A model generated the notes under the pieces. It did no database searches, was not told the DNA's origin, and saw nothing but the letters and a program-made list of their open reading frames with translations. The translations under genes were made by a program, and so were the position numbers. This document shows, piece after piece, positions 55,843-64,000 of a stretch of 64,000 bases of DNA (position 1 is its first letter; each line of letters begins with the position of its first letter). Location: NCBI RefSeq assembly GCF_005080685.1, contig NZ_CP039371.1, positions 6,324,001-6,388,000 of the forward strand. Direction: 5' to 3'. Source of the stretch: Pseudomonas putida. Lineage in GTDB: Bacteria; Pseudomonadota; Gammaproteobacteria; Pseudomonadales; Pseudomonadaceae.

Positions 55843-55930
55843 GGCCTCTTCGCGGGCAAGCCCGCAGGGACAGCACAACACTCAAGGTGGGTGCGGTACC
55901 TGTGGGAGCGGGCTTGCCCGCGAAGAGGCC
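55843..55930. repeat. Inverted REP pair (CGGGCAAGCCCGC class)
   Basis: CCTCTTCGCGGGCAAGCCCG and its inverted partner between convergent genes (peptide-binding protein and radC). Confidence 0.88.
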
Positions 55931-55950
55931 GGCTCAGATAGCGCAAAAGC

Positions 55951-56631
55951 CTAGGCCACCACCCACCCCTGCTCGACCATCGACAACGGCTCCCCATCGC
56001 CAATGATGATGTGATCGAGCACCCGCACATCGATCAACCCCAGCCCCCGCTTCAACGACAACGTCAGGTGCACGTCATCCTGGCTCGGCTCGCTGTGCCC
56101 CGAAGGATGGTTATGGCACAGGATCAACGCCGCGGCATTGTGTACCAGCGCACGCCGCACCACCTCCCGTGGATAGACGCTGGCCCGGTCGATGGTGCCC
56201 CTGAACAGGATCTCGAACGCAATCGGCCTGTGCTTGGTATCCATGAACAGGCAACCGAATACCTCGCAGGCTTCATGTCGCAGCATGGATTTCAGGTAAC
56301 GTCGCACAGAAGCTGGGCTGTCCAGGACCGGGCCGCGCTCGATGGACTCCTCCAGATAACGCCTGCCAATCTCAAGCAGCGCCTGTAACTGCGCATACTT
56401 CGCCAACCCCAGTCCCGGTTCGCGCAGCACAGCCTCGCGGTCAGCCTCCAGAAACTGCCTGAGCCCACCAAAGCGCGCCAAAAGCCCCCGTGCAAGGTCC
56501 AGCACATTGCGACCGGCAACCCCCGACCCCAGCAACACGGCCAGTAACTCGGCATCCGACAGCACAGCCGCCCCACGCTGCAACAACTTCTCCCTCGGCC
56601 GCTCTTGCGCCGGCCACTCCCTGATATTCAT
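55951..56631 (-). CDS. radC: RadC/YeeS-family JAB-domain protein
   Basis: 226 residues: an N-terminal UPF0758 helix-hairpin-helix-like part (about 1-100) and a C-terminal JAB/MPN metalloprotease-like domain with the zinc motif [14 protein letters not shown]. Once named as a DNA-repair gene, RadC's activity is unproven. The start at 56631 gives the family N-terminus [17 protein letters not shown] with GGAG 5 bases upstream. It is divergent from coaBC. Confidence 0.92.
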   Translation of the reverse strand: MNIREWPAQERPREKLLQRGAAVLSDAELLAVLLGSGVAGRNVLDLARGLLARFGGLRQFLEADREAVLREPGLGLAKYAQLQALLEIGRRYLEESIERGPVLDSPASVRRYLKSMLRHEACEVFGCLFMDTKHRPIAFEILFRGTIDRASVYPREVVRRALVHNAAALILCHNHPSGHSEPSQDDVHLTLSLKRGLGLIDVRVLDHIIIGDGEPLSMVEQGWVVA

Positions 56632-56758
56632 CCCCACTCCCTGGTCCTGCTGCGGCACGTTTCGGCCCTGTGTTAATCTATTTCGCCTCGTACATGCGAC
56701 GTTCTGCCGCAGGCAGTCTTTTCGTCGCCGCCCGCTCTCACTGGAAAAAGGCAAGCCT

Positions 56759-57970
56759 ATGCAGCGGCTGTATCGCAAGCGCATCGTTCTCGGCGTAGGG
56801 GGTGGCATCGCCGCCTACAAGAGTGCCGAGCTGATCCGCCGACTCCTGGAGCACGGCGCGCAGGTGCGCGTCGTCATGACCCGCGGGGGTGCCGAGTTCA
56901 TCACCCCGCTGACCCTGCAGGCGCTGTCCGGCCACCCGGTGCACATGGATCTGCTCGACCCTGCCGCCGAAGCGGCCATGGGCCATATCGAACTGGCCAA
57001 GTGGGCCGACCTGGTACTCATCGCCCCCGCCACCGCCGACCTCATGGCGCGACTGGCCCAGGGCATGGCCGATGACCTGCTGACCACCCTGGTGCTGGCC
57101 ACCGACGCCACCGTGGCCGTGGCCCCGGCAATGAACCAGGCGATGTGGCGCGACCCGGCCACCCAGGCCAACCTCGACCTGCTCAAAAGCCGTGGCATCC
57201 AGGTGTTCGGCCCGGCATCGGGCAGCCAGGCCTGCGGCGACGTGGGCCTGGGGCGCATGCTCGAAGCCACTGACCTGGCCTGGTGCGCCGCGGAAAGCTT
57301 CAAGCGCCAGGCGCTCACCGGCAAGCACGTGCTGATCACCGCAGGCCCGACCCAGGAAAACATCGACCCGGTGCGCTACATCACCAATCATAGCTCCGGA
57401 AAGATGGGCTTCGCCCTGGCCGAGGCGGCCGCCGAGGCCGGTGCTCGGGTGACCCTGGTCACCGGCCCGGTGCACCTGTCGACGCCCGACCGGGTCAACC
57501 GCATCGACGTGGTCAGCGCGCGGGACATGCTCGCGGCCTGCGAGGCGGCGATGCCGTGCGACCTGTTCATCGCCTCCGCTGCGGTCGCGGACTACCGCCC
57601 TGAGGTGGTCGCCCCGCAGAAGCTCAAGAAAGACCCTACGACGGGTGACGGCATGTTGCTGCAGATGGTGCGCAATCCCGATATCCTTGCCACCATTGCT
57701 GGCCGTGCCGACCGCCCGTTCAGCGTCGGCTTCGCCGCCGAGACCGAACACTTGCTCGATTACGCCACGCGCAAGCTCAAGGACAAGAACCTCGACCTGA
57801 TCGTCGCCAACGATGTGGCCAACCCCAGCATCGGCTTCAACAGCGAGGAGAACGCCCTGACCGTGATCGACCGCCAGCAGCACCAGACCCTCTTTGCGCA
57901 GACCAGCAAGGGCAAGATCGCCCGCCAGCTGGTTGCCTTCATCGCCGAACGGCTCAACCAGGTTCAATAG
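56759..57970 (+). CDS. coaBC: Bifunctional phosphopantothenoylcysteine synthetase/decarboxylase
   Basis: 403 residues. The flavin CoaC decarboxylase domain spans about 1-190 ([29 protein letters not shown], and the active-site cysteine region [14 protein letters not shown]). The CoaB ligase domain spans about 190-400 ([33 protein letters not shown]-like KLKK). Catalyses two consecutive steps of coenzyme A synthesis. Starts a run of same-strand genes coaBC-dut-algC-argB, as in other pseudomonads. Ribosome site is weak (AAAAAGG). Confidence 0.96.
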   Translation: MQRLYRKRIVLGVGGGIAAYKSAELIRRLLEHGAQVRVVMTRGGAEFITPLTLQALSGHPVHMDLLDPAAEAAMGHIELAKWADLVLIAPATADLMARLAQGMADDLLTTLVLATDATVAVAPAMNQAMWRDPATQANLDLLKSRGIQVFGPASGSQACGDVGLGRMLEATDLAWCAAESFKRQALTGKHVLITAGPTQENIDPVRYITNHSSGKMGFALAEAAAEAGARVTLVTGPVHLSTPDRVNRIDVVSARDMLAACEAAMPCDLFIASAAVADYRPEVVAPQKLKKDPTTGDGMLLQMVRNPDILATIAGRADRPFSVGFAAETEHLLDYATRKLKDKNLDLIVANDVANPSIGFNSEENALTVIDRQQHQTLFAQTSKGKIARQLVAFIAERLNQVQ

Positions 57971-57974
57971 TTAC

Positions 57975-58430
57975 ATGCACGCTCTTCAAGCCAAGATCCT
58001 CGACCCGCGCCTGGGTACCGAATTCCCCCTGCCGCAATACGCCACCCCAGGCTCGGCGGGCCTCGACCTGCGCGCCCTGCTCAAGCAGGACACCGTTCTC
58101 GAGCCCGGCCAGACCCTGCTGATTCCCACCGGCCTGTCGATCTACATCGGCGACCCGGGCCTGGCGGCGATGATCCTGCCGCGCTCGGGCCTGGGCCACA
58201 AACACGGCATCGTGCTCGGCAACCTGGTCGGCCTGATCGACTCGGACTACCAGGGCGAGCTGATGGTGTCGTGCTGGAACCGCGGCAACACCCCATTCAC
58301 CATCGCCGTTGGCGAGCGTATCGCCCAGCTGGTGCTGGTGCCGGTGGTACAAGCGCATTTCGACATCGTCGAGCAGTTCGACGAGAGCCAGCGCGGCACC
58401 GGCGGCTTTGGCCATTCCGGCAGCCACTGA
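57975..58430 (+). CDS. dut: dUTP diphosphatase
   Basis: 151 residues, the usual length of trimeric dUTPase. All five motifs are present, including [36 protein letters not shown] and the C-terminal [10 protein letters not shown]. Hydrolyses dUTP to dUMP, keeping uracil out of DNA and feeding thymidylate synthesis. It begins four bases after the coaBC stop, so translation is probably coupled. Confidence 0.97.
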   Translation: MHALQAKILDPRLGTEFPLPQYATPGSAGLDLRALLKQDTVLEPGQTLLIPTGLSIYIGDPGLAAMILPRSGLGHKHGIVLGNLVGLIDSDYQGELMVSCWNRGNTPFTIAVGERIAQLVLVPVVQAHFDIVEQFDESQRGTGGFGHSGSH

Positions 58431-58544
58431 GTCGATCAAGCGACCGTTCGGGCCATGGATGGCGAACTCTCTGGCGAAACCACCGTCCAAGCGTGCAGTT
58501 TGCGCCTGCCCAGACAGCCTTTGACTAACGGAGCTCCCAAAGAG

Positions 58545-60879
<2,335 letters not shown>

Positions 60880-60900
60880 CCCGCAGCTGACACCGGTCCC

Positions 60901-60957
60901 AATCGCCGGCAAGACGTCTCCTACACGTAGGAGCTGGCTTGCCGGCGATTTTTTTTG
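60901..60957 (+). terminator. REP-built intrinsic terminator after argB
   Basis: Two facing GCCGGC-class REP stems form AATCGCCGGCAAG (60901-60913) pairing with CTTGCCGGCGATT (60938-60950), immediately followed by a run of T's (60949-60956). This is a proper intrinsic terminator made from a REP pair. Confidence 0.85.
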
Positions 60958-61015
60958 CCTCGGACATGGCAAAATGCCCGCCGCAATACCTTGATCTATC
61001 TATTGGAGAAATCGC

Positions 61016-61696
61016 GTGAAATACGCTTCACAAGGACTCGTGCTGGCAGCTGCCGTTGCGTTCGGGTCGATCGCCGGCTGTGCTACCGAAACCTCCACCG
61101 CCGTTGCCGTGCAACAGGTCGAAAGCGTCAACCGCCCCTACAGCGGCGTACGCGCCCCCATCGCCGTGGGCAAGTTCGACAACCGCTCCAGCTACATGCG
61201 TGGCATCTTCTCCGATGGCGTCGACCGCCTCGGCGGCCAGGCCAAGACCATCCTGATCACCCACCTGCAGCAGACCAACCGCTTCAACGTGCTCGATCGC
61301 GACAACATGAGCGAGATCCAGCAGGAAGCCGCCATCAAGGGCCAGGCCCAGCGCTTGAAGGGTGCCGACTTCGTGGTCACCGGCGACGTCACCGAGTTCG
61401 GCCGCAAGGAAGTGGGCGACCAGCAACTGTTCGGCCTCCTCGGCCGCGGCAAGACCCAGGTCGCCTACGCCAAGGTGGCACTGAACATCGTCAACATCAG
61501 CACCTCCGAGGTGGTCTACTCGAGCCAGGGCGCAGGCGAGTACGCCCTGTCCAACCGCGAGATCATTGGCTTCGGCGGTACCGCCAGCTACGACTCGACC
61601 CTCAACGGCAAGGTCCTCGACCTGGCCATGCGCGAGGCGGTGAACAAGCTGGTCGGCGCCGTGGAAAGCGGCCAGTGGAAGCCACAACTGCAATAA
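61016..61696 (+). CDS. CsgG/HfaB-family lipoprotein
   Basis: 226 residues with a lipobox ending at Cys22 (GSIAGC). The body matches the CsgG/HfaB fold (PIAVGKFDNRSSYMRGIFSD, QTNRFNVLDRDNM, KGADFVVTGDVTEFG). It lacks the long transmembrane region and extra length of the true curli pore CsgG. It leads a three-gene lipoprotein operon with DUF4810 and DUF799 proteins, a set also found in Neisseria and other proteobacteria. Start is GTG at 61016 with TTGGAG upstream. Function unknown; no curli genes are near. Confidence 0.88.
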   Translation: MKYASQGLVLAAAVAFGSIAGCATETSTAVAVQQVESVNRPYSGVRAPIAVGKFDNRSSYMRGIFSDGVDRLGGQAKTILITHLQQTNRFNVLDRDNMSEIQQEAAIKGQAQRLKGADFVVTGDVTEFGRKEVGDQQLFGLLGRGKTQVAYAKVALNIVNISTSEVVYSSQGAGEYALSNREIIGFGGTASYDSTLNGKVLDLAMREAVNKLVGAVESGQWKPQLQ

Positions 61697-61721
61697 GTCA
61701 CTCGTTCAAGGAAGATTCCCC

Positions 61722-62090
61722 ATGAGCATTACTCTCCCGGCCATGCGCGCCTGCGCCGGCCTCCTGCTGGGCAGCCTGCTGCTGGCCGGCTGCAACGCAC
61801 CCAAGCCCCTGTACCAGTGGGAAAGCTATCAGCCCCAGGTCTACGGCTACCTCAAGGGCGACTCGAAAGAGGAACAGGTCACCGCGCTGGAGCGCGACCT
61901 GGAGAAGATCAAGGCCAAGAATGGCGCCGTGCCGCCGGGTTACCACGCGCAATTGGGCCTGCTGTATTCCAGCCTGGGCAAGGATGACCAGATGATGCAG
62001 CAGTTTCGCACCGAAAAAGCGCTGTTCCCGGAATCGGCGGCCTACATGGACTTTCTGATGAGCAACGCCAGCAAGGGAGCCAAGCAATGA
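61722..62090 (+). CDS. DUF4810 lipoprotein
   Basis: 122 residues, lipobox Cys24 (LLLAGC), followed by PLYQWESYQPQVYGYLKGD, the DUF4810 hallmark, and a TPR-like C-terminal half (GYHAQLGLLYSSLGKDDQM). Middle gene of the lipoprotein operon; its last four bases overlap the next start (ATGA), so the two proteins are made in step. An AAGGAAG site precedes the ATG. Confidence 0.88.
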   Translation: MSITLPAMRACAGLLLGSLLLAGCNAPKPLYQWESYQPQVYGYLKGDSKEEQVTALERDLEKIKAKNGAVPPGYHAQLGLLYSSLGKDDQMMQQFRTEKALFPESAAYMDFLMSNASKGAKQ

Positions 62091-62746
62091 TCAAGCGCCT
62101 CACCCAGCTGCTGGTCGGCGCCTGCGTCCTGGCCCTGTTCGCCGGCTGCGCCGAGCGCAAGACCATCGACTACTCGGCCTACAAGCAAGCCCGGCCGAAG
62201 TCGATCCTGATCCTGCCGCCGCTCAACGATTCGCCGGACGTCAAGGCGACCTACAGCATGCTGTCGCAGGTCACCTACCCGCTGGCCGAGGCCGGCTACT
62301 ACGTGATGCCAGTGGCGCTGGTGGATGAAACCTTCCGCCAGAACGGCATGACCACGCCCGCCGACATCCACCAGTTGCCAACGGCCAAGCTGCACGAGAT
62401 CTTCGGTGCCGACGCAGGTCTGTACGTGACGGTATCGGACTACGGCACCCGCTACATGGTGCTGAGCAGCGCGACCATCGTCACCGCCAACGCCAAGCTG
62501 GTCGACCTGAAGACCGGCACCACCCTGTGGACTGGCAGCGCCACGGCCTCCAGCCAGGAGAACCAGCAGAACCAGGGCGGGCTCATCGGCATGCTGATCA
62601 CCGCGGCGGTGAACCAGATCATCAGCAGCGTGCAGGACGACGCGGGCTACCCGATCGCCGGCATGACCAGCGCCCGGCTGCTGACGCCGCATGCCAACGG
62701 CGGGCTGCTGTATGGACCGCGGTCGCCGAAGTACGGCACTGACTGA
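62087..62746 (+). CDS. DUF799 (GNA1162-like) lipoprotein
   Basis: 219 residues, lipobox Cys21 (LFAGC), then the DUF799 domain (RPKSILILPPLNDSPDVKAT, MPVALVDETFRQNGM, DAGLYVTVSDYGTRY). The Neisseria homologue GNA1162 has a fold like the N-terminal domain of TolB and was studied as a vaccine antigen. Overlaps the DUF4810 gene by four bases. Presumably the three lipoproteins form one envelope complex. Confidence 0.88.
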   Translation: MIKRLTQLLVGACVLALFAGCAERKTIDYSAYKQARPKSILILPPLNDSPDVKATYSMLSQVTYPLAEAGYYVMPVALVDETFRQNGMTTPADIHQLPTAKLHEIFGADAGLYVTVSDYGTRYMVLSSATIVTANAKLVDLKTGTTLWTGSATASSQENQQNQGGLIGMLITAAVNQIISSVQDDAGYPIAGMTSARLLTPHANGGLLYGPRSPKYGTD

Positions 62747-62756
62747 GCAGGACCTT

Positions 62757-62856
62757 ACCGGCCCTTTCGCGGGACAAGCCCGCTCCCACAGATACATCGC
62801 CGCACTTGAGAAGAGTGATGACCCTGTGGGAGCGGGCTTGCCCGCGAAGAGGCCGG
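62757..62856. repeat. Inverted REP pair
   Basis: CCCTTTCGCGGGACAAGCCC and inverted GTGGGAGCGGGCTTGCCCGC, mixing two REP classes, between the lipoprotein operon and pyrE (convergent). Confidence 0.85.
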
Positions 62857-62869
62857 GACAGGCGATACG

Positions 62870-62897
62870 AAAAAGGCGACCTGCAGAGGTCGCCTTT
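62870..62897. terminator. Bidirectional intrinsic terminator
   Basis: GGCGACCT GCAG AGGTCGCC, an 8-bp perfect stem with A-run on the left and TTTCTC on the right. In the minus direction the T-run ends pyrE. Confidence 0.85.
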
Positions 62898-62915
62898 CTC
62901 ATTACCGGGCCAGGA

Positions 62916-63556
62916 TCAGATCCCGTACTGCGCCCGATAGGCTTCGACAGCCGGCAGGTGCTGCTTGAGCTGCGGATCGTCGGCGAGGAACTCCAGCACC
63001 TGGGTCAGCGAGACGATGCTCACCACCGGAATGCCGAAGTCGCGCTCCACTTCCTGGATCGCCGACAGCTCGCCGTTGCCACGCTCTTCGCGGTTCAGCG
63101 CGATCAGCACGCCAGCGGCCTTGGCCTGCTGGGCGTTGATGATCTGCATGACCTCGCGGATGGCGGTGCCAGCGGTGATCACGTCGTCGATGATCAGCAC
63201 GTCACCGGCCAGCGGGGCGCCGACCAGGCTGCCGCCTTCGCCGTGATCCTTGGCTTCCTTGCGGTTGAAACACCATGGCACGTCGAGCTCATGCTGCTCG
63301 GCCAGGGCCACGGCAGTGGCCGCCGCCAGGGGAATGCCCTTGTACGCGGGCCGAACAACACGTCGAAGGGGATCTTGCTGTCGACGATGGCCGCGGCGTA
63401 GCAACGCCCCAACTGGGCCAGGGCGGAACCGCTGCTGAACAGGCCGGCATTGAAGAAATACGGGCTGGTACGCCCCGATTTCAGAGTGAATTCACCGAAA
63501 CGCAGGACCCCGCGATCGATGGCAAAACGGATAAAGTCGCGCTGATACGGCTGCAT
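62916..63556 (-). pseudogene. pyrE: Orotate phosphoribosyltransferase, interrupted by a 1-base frameshift
   Basis: From 63556 the frame reads [20 protein letters not shown] to DVLFGP, then goes wrong. The other frame takes up at [18 protein letters not shown] and runs to the stop with the PRPP loop [17 protein letters not shown] intact. One missing base next to 63347 (GGCCCG-CGTAC for GGCCCGGCGTAC) accounts for it; with it restored the product is 213 residues, normal for PyrE. As pyrimidine synthesis is needed in wild bacteria, a sequence error is the likelier reading. Divergent from crc. Confidence 0.9.
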
Positions 63557-63577
63557 GGAAAGTCCCGGACACCACGG

Positions 63578-63589
63578 ATTTAGCTAAAT
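63578..63589. promoter_or_regulatory. 12-bp palindrome in the pyrE-crc promoter region
   Basis: ATTTAGCTAAAT is a perfect dyad between the divergent pyrE and crc starts. It may be an operator or part of overlapping -10 elements; no assignment is possible. Confidence 0.35.
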
Positions 63590-63636
63590 GGGTTGAGCTC
63601 GGGTATCATACACGCACGAGATTTATGGGGCCATTT

Positions 63637-64000
63637 ATGCGGATCATCAGTGTGAACGTTAATGGCATTCAGGCTGCGGCCGAGCGAGGATTGCTCAGCT
63701 GGTTGCAAGCCCAGAATGCCGACGTCATCTGCCTTCAGGATACCCGCGCCTCGGCCTTTGAACTCGACGACCCAGCTTTCCAGCTCGATGGCTATTTCCT
63801 TTATGCCTGCGACGCGGAGGTACCCGCCCAAGGTGGCGTGGCACTTTACTCGCGCATGCAGCCCAAGGCAGTCATCACCGGCCTGGGCTTCGAGACAGCC
63901 GACCGCTACGGGCGTTATCTGCAAGCAGATTTCGACAAAGTCAGTATTGCCAGCTTGCTGCTGCCTTCGGGCATGAACGGCGACGAAGACTTGAACCAGA
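63637..64000 (+). CDS. crc: Catabolite repression control protein Crc (5' part)
   Basis: The first 121 codons are in the window; the gene runs off the end. The sequence MRIISVNVNGIQAAAERGLL and the continuing VICLQDTRASAFELDDPAFQ and GLGFETADRYGRYLQADFDK are those of Pseudomonas Crc, an exonuclease III-fold protein without nuclease activity. Crc works with Hfq to block translation of catabolic mRNAs when preferred carbon sources are present. No internal break is seen in the visible part. Confidence 0.95.
   Translation, partial: MRIISVNVNGIQAAAERGLLSWLQAQNADVICLQDTRASAFELDDPAFQLDGYFLYACDAEVPAQGGVALYSRMQPKAVITGLGFETADRYGRYLQADFDKVSIASLLLPSGMNGDEDLNQ

Noticed and set aside
61016..61696. Curli secretion pore CsgG
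   Set aside because: The protein is shorter than CsgG and no csgA, csgB, csgE or csgF gene is present; only the fold family matches.

Overview
The window is GC-rich chromosomal DNA from a Pseudomonas of the P. putida group. Three things point there. The gene order runs rep-xpt, cytochrome c5, a PauR-type regulator, alr-dadA, lrp, a polyamine oxidase gene, an aldehyde dehydrogenase, rpmBG, radC, coaBC-dut-algC-argB, pyrE-crc, as known from pseudomonads. The lysine-catabolic set amaA-amaB-lysR-hglS is the P. putida arrangement. Short REP palindromes of the P. putida type lie in most intergenic gaps. No tRNA, rRNA, CRISPR array, prophage or IS transposase is seen.

Layout. 1-5.2 kb: sutA, the glnK-amtB nitrogen operon with a sigma-54 promoter and an NtrC-like site, ubiK, a TOBE protein and comM. 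5.3-10.8 kb: an unusual NRAMP-family transporter, three small or mid-sized regulators (winged helix, AraC, GlxA-like) and a Kef-type antiporter. 10.8-11.7 kb: a gene-poor stretch bounded by two copies of one hairpin and holding a strongly folded, riboswitch-like RNA in front of a decayed small gene. 11.7-20.3 kb: an accessory catabolic block (OprD porin, Tat-exported amidohydrolase, small membrane protein, MFS exporter, two LysR regulators) bracketed by two near-identical ycaC-type hydrolase genes with duplicated promoters. 20.4-27.5 kb: an MscS channel and the pipecolate/2-oxoadipate branch of lysine degradation. 27.5-34.1 kb: a chemoreceptor, a LysR regulator, a MATE pump and a GGDEF/EAL protein. 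34.3-43.6 kb: rep, xpt, a CoA-hydrolase/transferase, cytochrome c5, pauR-like, alr, dadA and lrp. 43.6-53.9 kb: polyamine-type oxidase and dehydrogenase genes, a 334-bp tandem triplication, a MocR regulator, a phospholipase-D lipoprotein, an MFS protein and ribosomal protein genes rpmB/rpmG. 54.2-64 kb: a peptide-binding protein, radC, coaBC-dut-algC-argB, a three-lipoprotein operon, pyrE and the 5' part of crc.

How genes work together. D-lysine/pipecolate catabolism (amaA, amaB, hglS), alanine racemisation and oxidation (alr, dadA, lrp) and putrescine/aminobutyrate metabolism (FAD oxidase, aldehyde dehydrogenase, cupin, PauR-like repressor) make this an amino-acid and polyamine catabolic neighbourhood next to housekeeping biosynthesis (coenzyme A, dUTP, alginate/LPS sugar, arginine and pyrimidine precursors).

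Most unusual items: the pseudoknot-capable structured RNA at 11093-11249; the 334-bp triplication at 45301-46302, which copies the 3' ends of two facing genes; the ycaC duplication that carries its operator; the NRAMP homologue lacking the metal-binding signature; and single-base frameshifts in rep and pyrE that may be sequencing errors.
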